From Alentia gelatinosa (Eukaryota; Annelida; Polychaeta; Phyllodocida; Polynoidae), in NCBI GenBank assembly GCA_950022655.1, contig OX465579.1:46169950-46233949 (forward strand): a DNA stretch of 64,000 nucleotides, in the 5' to 3' direction. Each line of letters opens with the position of its first letter. The stretch's first letter is position 1. Positions 44,751-53,630 of this stretch are shown piece by piece. Position numbers and translations under genes: made by a program. The notes below the pieces were generated by a model. It was not told the origin of the DNA. It did not search any database and saw only the letters and a program-made list of their open reading frames with translations.

Positions 44751-46981
44751 GGAGATTCAAACAATACCAGAAAAGGTCGACGCAGCAAGAACAACACCCC
44801 ACGACTGTCCCCGACTACATCCACAACCTCTCTGACTATAAACTGACCTCATCTGAAATCAGTTTATTATCAAAAGGCCTGACATTTGCACCCACCCCCG
44901 GACTACCCAACCACATTCATACCATCCAAGACACACTACTATTCAACAGACGGATACGGTTAAAACATTTCTTCCAACACAGTAACTGCACACAAGGACA
45001 TTTGCCAGCACTACCAACAGAATCCAAGGGATGGATACCGCCAGCAGGACTCAATGAGGATATTGATGCATTCACATGCTACATACTACATTCCATGGAC
45101 TCAATACCAAATGAAAAAATCAACCATAGAAAGAACTATACCACTGAAGAATATGAGGCTCTAAAAAGCCTACAACATAACAACAACATAGTCATCAAAC
45201 AGGCTGACAAAGGAGGCGCCATTGTAATTCTCAATACAAATGACTACATCAAGGAAGGAGAAAGACAACTCAATGACAAAACACATTATGAAGAAACTGC
45301 TACAGACATGACACAAGAAGTCACAACCAAAATCAAAAGAACCATTATCAAAATGGAAAATGAAGGACGACTCCCCAAAGGGGCCAACAAACGCCTCTTA
45401 CCAACAAATGTACGAACATCATTATTTTACATGCTACCCAAGATCCACAAAAAGAACAACCCAGGGAGACTGATTGTCTCAGGTATCAATTGCCCCACCG
45501 ACAAAATATCTGGCACACTAGAACGACTGCTCAACCCTGCCCTAAAGAAAATCCCCAGCTACCTAAAAGATACAAAACAATTTCTGAACTTAATTAAAGA
45601 CTACACCTACCTACACGAAGACGAATTAATGACCACTATCGACGTCAGCAGCCTGTATACCTCCATCCCACATAACGAGGGCATAGCTGCCTGCAGACTA
45701 GCCTGGGAAGAGATGGATAACCTCACCATCGATGTTGACACGTGCGTAGAACTCCTTCGACTGGTACTGAAAAATAACCATTTCAAGTTCAACAACAAAT
45801 ACTACAAACAAATACAAGGCACAGCAATGGGGACCAGGGTCGCACCCACATATGCTAACGTATTTATGGGACAAATTGAAAAGAACATCATTCAACAACT
45901 TGACATCCAACCACGACTCTGGGAACGTTACATAAATGACATCTTTGCCATATTTAGATGCACAGAAGACGAACTACGAACAAATCTAAATAAAATGAAT
46001 ACCCTTCACGATACCATCAAATTTACTTCTGAAACAAGCCCCTCAGAAATCAACTTCCTAGATACCACTGTCTACATCGACAAGAATAGAATACTCTGTA
46101 CAAAAGTATATAAAAAACCCACCGACGCCAACCTGTATCTTGACTACAAATCATACCACCCACGATCACAACGAGACTCTATCAGCTATGGCATAGCAAT
46201 ACGATATCGTATGATCTGTTCAGAACAATTACAATTCAACATAGGCTGCTCAGCACTAATCAAATCACTCACCCTCAGAGGCCATCCCCACCTAACTGTC
46301 ATCGCAGCAGTCCAACGTGCAAGAAACAAAAACCGCAACGATCTGTTATCCGTATCCTGTAAAGAAGAAAAACCTATAATACCATTCATACTACAGAATA
46401 ACCCTGTCACACAACAAGCAAAAAAACATCTGCTCAGAGCAAAAACCCTACTCACTGACAGACTTGACACATACAAATTCAGAAAAAATACGATCACTAT
46501 AGCTTATCGACGCTCACGAAATCTACGTGACCTACTGACACAGTCAGAATTCCCAAAACCACCAGCTAAGATCGGCAGCCAACCCTGCAGAAACTGCAAT
46601 TACTGCAAACACATAATGATTACTAGCAATATCTACTCACCCGCAACCAACAAAACCTACAAAATCATCGGTAACAACAACTGTGAAACAGCCAGCATAG
46701 TCTATGCGATCCGATGTCGCCTGTGCAACCATCTGTACATAGGCGAAACCGGACGCCCGGTACGCGAACGAATACGGGAACACAAAAATGACATCGCAAA
46801 ACACAATCGGGACTCACCTGTCGCTCAACACTTCGCTTGTCACGACATTGACAAAGAGGAAATTGAGGTAATCCTTTTAGATGGGTCCGCCAACGATAAA
46901 AACAGCAGAACTAGACTTGAGGAAGCATGGATTCGTGTCCTACGCACGATGACACCAAATGGCTTGAACCGGAAGCTATAG
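44654..46981 (+). CDS. Penelope-like reverse transcriptase with GIY-YIG endonuclease
   Basis: Coding from about 44750; 775 codons of open frame. RT motifs in order: KQADKGGAIVIL; RLIVSGINCPTDKI; motif A TTIDVSSLYTSIP (Asp330); motif B QGTAMGTRVAPTYANVFM; motif C RYINDIF; and thumb-like RGHPHLTVIAAV. Motif C has Asn428-Asp429 where the family has two Asp, so RT activity is probably lost. The C-terminus has a Cys cluster (PCRNCNYCKH) and a GIY-YIG nuclease: IVYAIRC, LYIGETGRPVRERIREHK and the acidic LEEAWIRVL, ending NGLNRKL. The nuclease nicks the target and RT copies the RNA there. Confidence 0.9.
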   Translation: MQQPDDTLHRYHHQPDGNRTKEPTRATPRKKGRRFKQYQKRSTQQEQHPTTVPDYIHNLSDYKLTSSEISLLSKGLTFAPTPGLPNHIHTIQDTLLFNRRIRLKHFFQHSNCTQGHLPALPTESKGWIPPAGLNEDIDAFTCYILHSMDSIPNEKINHRKNYTTEEYEALKSLQHNNNIVIKQADKGGAIVILNTNDYIKEGERQLNDKTHYEETATDMTQEVTTKIKRTIIKMENEGRLPKGANKRLLPTNVRTSLFYMLPKIHKKNNPGRLIVSGINCPTDKISGTLERLLNPALKKIPSYLKDTKQFLNLIKDYTYLHEDELMTTIDVSSLYTSIPHNEGIAACRLAWEEMDNLTIDVDTCVELLRLVLKNNHFKFNNKYYKQIQGTAMGTRVAPTYANVFMGQIEKNIIQQLDIQPRLWERYINDIFAIFRCTEDELRTNLNKMNTLHDTIKFTSETSPSEINFLDTTVYIDKNRILCTKVYKKPTDANLYLDYKSYHPRSQRDSISYGIAIRYRMICSEQLQFNIGCSALIKSLTLRGHPHLTVIAAVQRARNKNRNDLLSVSCKEEKPIIPFILQNNPVTQQAKKHLLRAKTLLTDRLDTYKFRKNTITIAYRRSRNLRDLLTQSEFPKPPAKIGSQPCRNCNYCKHIMITSNIYSPATNKTYKIIGNNNCETASIVYAIRCRLCNHLYIGETGRPVRERIREHKNDIAKHNRDSPVAQHFACHDIDKEEIEVILLDGSANDKNSRTRLEEAWIRVLRTMTPNGLNRKL

Positions 46982-47207
46982 GAGCGAGGTCGCGACACGG
47001 CCGTGACCTCTACTGACCCGGCGGTCAACCAATGAATACGCAGTATGTTACCACGCCTACCGGCATCATCCAATCAGCGCGCACGATAACCATAACAAAC
47101 CAACGTGCGTTACAGACTCAAAAATCGATATCCCTAGCACTCGCCGACTTGACAGTACGACATCTAGCTGTGTACTACGACTACTAATACTAAAGAAATA
47201 CTAAAAT
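46982..47207 (+). promoter_or_regulatory. CCAAT-containing spacer upstream of the zinc-finger ORF
   Basis: The 226 bases between the two genes contain CCAAT at 47029-47033 and 47070-47074 and a GC-rich block (CAGCGCGCACG). This composition is unlike the AT-rich surroundings. A separate promoter for the zinc-finger frame is plausible, and in tandem or circularly permuted copies it could be the element's own start. Confidence 0.4.
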
Positions 47208-47642
47208 ATGGCTGATCTCACTATTCCGGGGTGGAAAACATGCCCCTTATGCCAGGAATGGCTTAAAGACACTAGCAAGGCCATGAAATCTCATCTAACT
47301 CGCAAGCACACTAAGAACAATGACAGCAACAACAAAGTCACAAGTAAGTACTCTTGTGTGATATGTTCTAAACACTTCAAACGACCATGGAATTTGAAAC
47401 GTCATCAAACTAGCCAACATGATATATCACTAAGCACACCCTCACCAACTTTAATAACTGAAATTCCTAAAAAAACTAAAAATGTCTTTAACAACAAATT
47501 TTCAAATATTATACTGGACCCATCAAAAGTCAAGTTTAGGTTAGTATACCTTCCTTGTCCTTACTCGCAGAACCGCTTCACGTGGGGCCTGTCAAGGGAA
47601 CAGACAAATCAGAGACCATGTCCACCAACGAAAAAAGACTAA
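47208..47642 (+). CDS. C2H2 zinc-finger protein inside the Penelope-like element
   Basis: 144 codons. Two C2H2 fingers: Cys12, Cys15, His29, His34 (CPLCQEW...HLTRKH) and Cys50, Cys53, His66, His71 (YSCVICSKHFKRPWNLKRH). The rest is basic with Lys/Asn stretches. The frame probably continued into the overlapping frame at 47555-48571 before a one-base shift near 47560. It could bind the element's nucleic acid as a Gag-like or targeting protein; this is inference. Alternatively it is captured host sequence. It lies in the same strand and unit as the RT gene, 226 bases after its stop. Confidence 0.7.
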   Translation: MADLTIPGWKTCPLCQEWLKDTSKAMKSHLTRKHTKNNDSNNKVTSKYSCVICSKHFKRPWNLKRHQTSQHDISLSTPSPTLITEIPKKTKNVFNNKFSNIILDPSKVKFRLVYLPCPYSQNRFTWGLSREQTNQRPCPPTKKD

Positions 47643-48571
47643 ATGACATTAAAAAACAGATAAAAATGAACAATCCGATTAGGAAGACTATTAACTTAAT
47701 AGAACCCGAAGATGATGACCCAACCATTCGTAAACGACGTCGAACAGAACATCCACTCAACACCATATTAAAAAATAGAGTGAACAACAACAAACCAGTA
47801 GTAATTGACAACTCAAATGATTACGATAACAACGAATTAAACTGTGCCGCAAAACAATTAGAAGAAATGATCCACACACCGAAAAAAGACCATACCAGCC
47901 CTAAGAAGGACGAACCACAGCCAAAAGAGAACGACCCACTAGATACCACTACCCAAGTGCCTTGCAACTCCGACTGGAGGGATACTACACCAATTCAAGA
48001 CAACAAAAAAGATATCGAGACCAACCAACCGCTGACAGGACCGATGACCGAACCACCACAAAACAAGACTGCCAACCATGATAAGAACTTTAAACCAGAT
48101 GTTCTGGACAAAGACTTGTACTTATCAGATGAAGACGATTCCTTGTCTTCCATATCAAGTAAGACTAGTTTCAACACCAATCAAGACTTGATCAAATCAA
48201 CCCTAACGACCCCCTCAACCTCCAACACCTCTCTAACCTCATCAAAAAATAGTGACAAAAGCCCAGAAAAATACATCCCGACATCCCGACGCCCGATCTC
48301 AACTAGAGAATATGTCCCAACACCCAGACCAGACTTGAAGAATAATTCAGAGACCCCATTTAAACTACAACCAATTACCCTACCACCCAAACCATCCACC
48401 AGTGAGCACCACCCAAGGTCCCACTACAACCCACTCCACCGCCCAAGACCAAACCCGCAGATCCCTGCTAACGGTGTATTAATAGATCTGTCATACATGA
48501 TCAGTAAAATCAACCAAAGAGTAGGATACCAATTCCGAGACATTCTAATAAATGAAGGAATCATCCACTAA
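47555..48571 (+). CDS. Long charged, probably disordered protein in the Penelope-like element
   Basis: 338 codons, overlapping the zinc-finger frame by 88 bases in another phase. It contains a basic patch (TIRKRRRTEHP) like a nuclear localisation signal and long Asp/Glu/Lys/Ser/Pro/Thr-rich stretches. A short ordered-looking C-terminus (LIDLSYMISKINQRVGYQ) ends 195 bases before the right repeat. Composition fits a disordered nucleic-acid-associated protein. Most likely it is the C-terminal part of the zinc-finger protein, separated by a frameshift. No enzyme motif. Confidence 0.55.
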   Translation: MSLLAEPLHVGPVKGTDKSETMSTNEKRLNDIKKQIKMNNPIRKTINLIEPEDDDPTIRKRRRTEHPLNTILKNRVNNNKPVVIDNSNDYDNNELNCAAKQLEEMIHTPKKDHTSPKKDEPQPKENDPLDTTTQVPCNSDWRDTTPIQDNKKDIETNQPLTGPMTEPPQNKTANHDKNFKPDVLDKDLYLSDEDDSLSSISSKTSFNTNQDLIKSTLTTPSTSNTSLTSSKNSDKSPEKYIPTSRRPISTREYVPTPRPDLKNNSETPFKLQPITLPPKPSTSEHHPRSHYNPLHRPRPNPQIPANGVLIDLSYMISKINQRVGYQFRDILINEGIIH

Positions 48572-48766
48572 CAATCTAGAACCATATTACTGTAATAATG
48601 AAACCCAAATATACCCATGTATATACTCCTAACTATTTATCACAAAACTGTACATAATTATTACCATGTAAATATATATCTAATACTGTTCAAATTAACA
48701 AAGAGAACTTGCCTGAAATATATGAAGAATATAACGAATCATACATGTATGCTAATTTTTTTTTTT

Positions 48767-49036
48767 AAATCCAGAATGAATTACGTGAATTGAAATTGTA
48801 CCAATCGCTAACTTATTAAAAAAGTAATGTACCTAAACTGGTTGCTTAGCAACCCACTACTATCACTCCCCATCAACTCAATAATTGATATAACCTAATA
48901 AAATACCTATGTGAAATATACCTGATGAAGGATAATAAAATATCCGAAACGTTGTAAATCTAAGCAAGCAATAAACATTACCCTGTTATCCAACTTTATT
49001 TCTCTGTCTCTGGTTGTGCCTTTTTCCAACTTATTA
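48767..49036 (+). repeat. Right direct repeat (pseudo-LTR) of the Penelope-like element
   Basis: 270 bases matching the left repeat with one mismatch. The sequence diverges on both sides (AATAGAAAG follows on the right, TTTTTCACAC after the left copy). Confidence 0.95.
48916..48959 (+). ncRNA. Hammerhead ribozyme motif, right copy
   Basis: Identical to the left copy: CTGATGA at 48922-48928, GAAAC at 48946-48950, predicted cut between 48953 and 48954. The distance to the left predicted cut is 4,983 bases, the size of one element unit. Confidence 0.7.
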
Positions 49037-50639
49037 AATAGAAAGAAATGTTGGGTTTTGCAATATGTACAGGATCTTTACTCTCGTTCACAGATTTTTG
49101 TTCATGTTCTTGTCTATGTACTTGTCTGTGTACTTGTCCTCTTTGTTTCCTCGTAATGTATTTCTTCTGATAAAAACAGTACATGATGGACTCTCGATCT
49201 GTAAGTGACATTACCAGCGGAGCACATGCACTGTCCTCCAGGACACATAGCTTGGTTAAAAGATTATAATTTTAAATCTTGTATACAAAAGAAAATTAGG
49301 AGAAAAAGTTCCAAGTAGCAATAATCGATGTATTAAAGATTATGTAGAATGTCAATTCATATCACAAAAGACGACATGGAATCTAATTGTATACAACCCA
49401 ATTCTTTACTGATAATAAACTCTCCTTGATAATAAAAGAACTAAGATGGCGTTCCCCTGCACTGCACATACAACACACACACCTACACACACACACGTAG
49501 ACCACATAAGGAAAACTTTATTACGATTTCACGTTTCATCCCGGCACGATAGAATTTTTCATAGGGAACCGTTCGATATGCTCCCAATGCGCAAATCGTA
49601 GGAGGTGGACACCCCTCTTTAATAAGTGAGTTACTGCCCACACCCACCCACGCCAATACATACGTTGATAAACCTACCGATACAGGCAGATACAAAAATT
49701 ACCAAATCGTAGCATACTGGGAGGTCCATATCGTAGCGTTTCGGAATGTATCGGTGTGCGTCGTAACGTGTAAGAAGGGTGTAAAAAAAGAGCTGATCAT
49801 GATTATTTGAATGAAAGCTTTTCCTTTCAGACACAGTTCAGGAATACCTAATTGCATCCTAAACAATGAATATATGTCTGCAATTGATGTAAATTTAACC
49901 CAAAAGTTAAGTCAAAGGCTGATACTGTTCAGATAACCTATTTCCCTCCCTGAATGGAGAGTTAGTCCCAACAAACGTCTGCCATATTGGTAGCTTGTTG
50001 GTGACTCATAGACTAGGCAACCAACTCAATTCTCAAACCCCAAACTTAAAACAGGATTCAAAATGGTGGATGCCTGATTGAGGAGATTCCTCATTCAGGG
50101 ATTCAAAGGAGGATTTAACAAAGAAAGGGTGACAGCTGCTGCTGATATAATGCCAGTCTAAACATTGTGATGCAAGTTGTTGAATTCAACTGTTTTTTAA
50201 TTTCTTGTCACATCCTTTCCAAATGATATTGAGTGAACAAGTTTGGTTCGCAAAGAATCTCAAAGTCGATGGGGAGTAACAGCGGACACAGCGTTGTACT
50301 ACGCATATTTTGTATTTCTATGTATTTGGGTGGGTATTTTCATATATACACCTATATACTTATCCCAGTATCAAAACGGTACACAACGTCGGCCATTTTG
50401 AAATGATGACGTAATTCCATTCGTTGACACCGTACAACGTACCGTGATTTTCTGCACACCATTGTAGTAATTTTAGAGTGCAGCGTGTAGTCAAGACATT
50501 ACTTATGGCAGTAGGTATATAGTGATATCAATTGGTTAAATCATATTTTATATATATATATTTATATACATATTGATAGACCTCATTGAATAACAAAGAA
50601 CAGTGACACGGGAGTTGGCGGTAGATACAATAAACATGC
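49037..50639. other. Stretch without a recognised gene
   Basis: A short CA/ACAC tract near 49468-49498 and an ATCG-rich MITE relic at about 49540-49760 (ATCGTAGGAGGTGGACACC). No coding feature. Confidence 0.45.
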
Positions 50640-50645
50640 TTTATT
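50640..50645 (-). terminator. Polyadenylation signal for the candidate exon at 50685-50929
   Basis: AATAAA on the minus strand, 40 bases past the stop codon, followed by a GT-rich stretch. Confidence 0.4.
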
Positions 50646-50684
50646 CATGTTATAAGTAAATTGAGTGTAAAACCCATAAACCTG

Positions 50685-50929
50685 CTACAATTCATGTACA
50701 GCAATCGGACTAAATCCCAAAAGATACAAAATAATTGAACCAACGTTAAACCACTTGTGAGGACGATTGATTGTGAGGGAGGTGTAGAAATCCAAGGCCG
50801 ATATGTGATGCGTTGGGGGGAGGCTCCCGGGCATCATAGGATCCGGTAAGCGCGGAATTAAAATATCAATGATGTCGGGACGATCTTGAATGAAGCCGAT
50901 GAGGGTCTTGAAGCCGAGGTGAGGCATCA
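50685..50929 (-). CDS. Candidate 3'-terminal coding exon of an unrecognised host gene
   Basis: A strong acceptor (CCTCCCCTCCAG) begins the exon. The open frame reads MPHLGFKTLIGFIQDRPDII, later NRPHKWFNVGSIILYLLGF and the end IAVHEL, then a stop at 50685 with AATAAA 40 bases on. Composition is well balanced and GC content is above the surroundings. Upstream exons were not found: a small frame at 51046-51147 on the same strand looks coding but is not phase-compatible. The product is not recognised. Confidence 0.4.
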
Positions 50930-51255
50930 CTGGAGGGGAGGATATGGCCGTCCCGTCCAGGAGAGCGTCCAGACAGGAGTCCGCCCCCGTGACATGTGAA
51001 GAAGTGGTGAATAATGTGAAGAATTCAGAACAACATGAAGTAGTTCTAAACCGTCAAAGCGGATGGCAATCTAAAGAAGTCGGGAATCCCGTCCATCCTG
51101 CGCATGTACTTAGATATGATATTCGGGGAGTCAGGTAGCTGATCCATGTTAATACCAATATATCTACGGAGAAACTGAGTATTTCCGAAGTTTTACCTGT
51201 ATCCTGCAGGAGTAGGGTGGCACCGAGATGGTGTGTACCTTGGTGTGTACCTTGC

Positions 51256-51352
51256 TGTCTCCACTGTGCGTTTTGCCGCGTTGCGATCCTGAAGGTACGC
51301 CCAGTCTCAGACTGGGCGTACCTATGTACCTTGGATCGCACAGTGGAGACAG
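51256..51352. repeat. Nested inverted repeat
   Basis: Outer arms CTGTCTCCACTGTGCG and CGCACAGTGGAGACAG (one base difference in spacing) enclose a perfect 29-base hairpin (51294-51322), GGTACGCCCAGTCT and its complement with a one-base loop. It sits just before the point where gypsy similarity begins (about 51400) and may mark a foldback insertion or rearrangement junction. Confidence 0.75.
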
Positions 51353-51403
51353 GGCATAAGCGCACGAAGCGAGTAGTGGGATACCCGCCGTGGTGCCAGG
51401 GAG

Positions 51404-52282
51404 GTGGCGTTTGGCAGCGGTATAGACTACAGTGTAAAACTGAACAACTCAAATGTTCTTGCAAATCTAGATGCCAAGTTAGGGCACCTGCCTCCAGTAC
51501 AGATAGAGGAATTGAGCATATTGCTCAGAGAGTATAAGGACGCCTTTCCTGATGTTCCTAGTCAAACTGATATTGCCATCCATGACGTAGATGTGGGAGA
51601 AGCTCTGCCTATCAAACAACATCCTTACAGAGTTAGCCCACACAAGGCTGAGAAAATGAGCAAAGAGGTATCTTACATGTTAGAGAATAACATCATTGAG
51701 CCAAGCAACAGTGACTGGTCATCTCCTTGTATACTTGTACCCAAGCCAGATGGTTCTGTTAGATTTTGCACTGATTTTCGCAAAGTAAATGATCTCAGCA
51801 AGACAGACTCATATCCTATTCCAAGAATAGATGACTGCATAGACAAAATTGGCAAAGCCAAGTATATCACCAAGTGTGACTTACTCAAAGGTTACTGGGC
51901 TGTTCCTTTGAGTGATAGAGCAAAGTGAGTGTCTGCTTTTGTTACTCCTGATGGTTTGTATCAATACAAGGTGATGCCATTTGGTATGAAGAATGCTCCA
52001 GCCACTTTTCAAAGAACGATGAACCAGAGTTTGAAAGGTCTGCCAGGTGTGGAAGTGTATGTTGATGATATTGTGGTTTACAGTGACACCTGGGAAGAGC
52101 ATTTGTGCAGGCTGCAATCTGTGTTAGAGAGGCTCAAACAAGCAAACCTACCTGTAAACCTGACAAAAAGTGAGTTTGGACAGGCAAAGGTGATTTATCT
52201 TGGACATGTTGTTGGTCTAGGTCAGGTTGCACCAGTCAAAGCCAAAATCAAGAGTATTGTTGAATATCCAGTTCCAGCAAAC
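51404..52282 (+). pseudogene. Ty3/gypsy reverse transcriptase, 5'-truncated and interrupted
   Basis: Similarity starts at about 51404 with GSGIDYSVKL. Conserved blocks: KPDGSVRFCTDFRKVN; motif A KYITKCDLLKGYWAVPL; then an in-frame TGA (51926-51928) in place of a sense codon; TPDGLYQYKVMPFGMKNAPA; and motif C EVYVDDIVVYSD with both Asp present. The frame ends when a small deletion near 52282 removes the segment after PVPANKR. In a live element this enzyme makes cDNA from the genomic RNA. The copy lacks gag, protease and any upstream part, so it is dead. Confidence 0.9.
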
Positions 52283-52288
52283 AAGAGA

Positions 52289-52845
52289 ACAAGGCTGGAT
52301 ATTACAGGAAGTTCTGTAAGAATTTCGCTGACATCACTGCTCCACTTACAAACCTGTTAAAGAAAAAGAAAGACTTATTATGGTCCAAAGATTGTGATGA
52401 TGCTTTTGAGAAAGTAAAATCTATTTTGTGTTCTGGACCTGTTCTGATGGCTCCAAACTTTGGCAAGAAGTTTGTTTTGATGGTTGATGCAAGTGACCAT
52501 GGGGTAGGTGCAGTGTTACTGCAGAATGATGACAATTGTGTTCAGCACCCTGTATGCTACTTTTCAAAGAAGTTCACTTGTCACCAAAAGAACTATTCAA
52601 CAGTTGAAAAGGAAACTTTGGCATTAGTGTTGGCCTTACAACACTTCAGTGTTTATGTGTCATCCCCTCTAGATCCAGTACTTGTGTATACAGATCACAA
52701 CCTCCTGACATTCTTGCAGAAGATGAAAAACAAAAACAGGCGATTGCTAAACTGGAGTTTGTTGTTGCAAGAATTCAATCTTGAGATTTTTCATGTACGA
52801 GGTGTAGACAATGTCTGTGCTGATGCATTGTCACGAGCTTCTTAA
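52289..52845 (+). pseudogene. Ty3/gypsy RT connection and RNase H, frameshifted
   Basis: This follows the deletion in a new frame: AGYYRKFCKNFADITAPL, then the RNase H domain (FVLMVDASDHGVGAVLL, CYFSKKFTCHQKNYSTVEKE, LVYTDHNLLTFL) ending CADALSRAS and a stop. The acidic residues of RNase H are present. The stop comes right after RNase H, and a purine-rich tract and LTR-like sequence follow without any integrase. The family may therefore place integrase ahead of RT, as in Gmr1-type gypsy elements. Confidence 0.85.
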
Positions 52846-52997
52846 ATGTTTCCTTTGATAATGTACATATTATGGTTTTAGGTGTTATTACCCAAAGATG
52901 GTAAAAGGTACTAAATGTAATTTTGACAAAAAGGTAAATGTATGTTGCAGAATGCCATATATTATATTGTATAACATATTTCTTGATGTATGATATT

Positions 52998-53023
52998 AGA
53001 AAAAAAAGAAGAATATCACAGGG
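52998..53023 (+). promoter_or_regulatory. Polypurine tract of the gypsy element
   Basis: AGAAAAAAAAGAAGAATATCA lies just before TG at 53024, where an LTR would start. Purine tracts at this position prime plus-strand DNA synthesis in LTR elements. Confidence 0.5.
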
Positions 53024-53630
53024 TGCTTCCTAACAGGTCCTCGCTCTAGATAGTGGTCGAGGCGTAACCGTTTGGACTGCCACCCCCAGCTTTTGAACCA
53101 TCCCCTGTCTTCGTTTGGACTGACCCCCCGATAGGATATATAAGGAGTCAGATTTGCACTCACAGCTCACTTGGAACCCAGACACTGTGGCGTCAACATC
53201 TCCATGCTGCTCAGCTTTACCACCACTGCAGTGTCAGGCTTGAAACACCATAGGACTCTATGCTACAGAGGTCTTTACTGAGGATTGGGCTTCTCCATGA
53301 TCTTCTACCACCCCAGCACTGGAGGAAAAGACACTGATGACTGTTACCACTACTTAGATCATCTATATCCACAAGTCAAGGAGACATTGAACAATAACTG
53401 AAAGTGATAGACTGTGAGTACTGTTTTGACCAAGAGGACTTATATCATATGTAATCATCAAAATCTTTCACACGAACACACTCTTGGAATGGCTAATTAT
53501 TGCTTGTGATACATTCCCAAATGCACTAATCATTCCAGAGATACATTAAACCTATTCCCACTGATACTAGAGCTTTGTAACTATTGAATTATCAAATTGA
53601 ATATCAGCGACCTGTCTTGTCTATATATGC
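53024..53630 (+). repeat. Probable 3' LTR (no partner in the window)
   Basis: Begins TGCTTCCTAACAGG directly after the purine tract and contains a TATA box (TATATAA, 53137-53143) followed by CACTCACAGC, a plausible transcription start. The right end is uncertain, estimated near 53630. No 5' LTR remains, so neither boundary can be checked internally. Confidence 0.45.

Larger units (their letters stand above)
43784..49036 (+). mobile_element. Penelope-like element with terminal direct repeats and extra zinc-finger ORF
   Basis: Two 270-bp direct repeats with a single mismatch enclose an RT plus GIY-YIG gene, the defining gene of Penelope-like elements. Each repeat carries a hammerhead ribozyme motif, as known for the pseudo-LTRs of this group. 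Unusually, 1.6 kb with a C2H2 zinc-finger frame and a long charged frame lies between the RT-endonuclease stop and the right repeat, preceded by two CCAAT boxes. The near-identity of the repeats implies recent insertion, although the genes already contain shifts and an active-site change. Confidence 0.85.

Noticed and set aside
51046..51147. 33-codon minus-strand frame (MDQLPDSPNIISKY...)
   Set aside because: It looks coding, but its only possible donor is poor (GTTTAG) and the phase does not fit the exon at 50685-50929.
51054..51464. 136-codon minus-strand frame over the gypsy start
   Set aside because: It runs through the inverted repeat and antisense to gypsy coding; a shadow frame.
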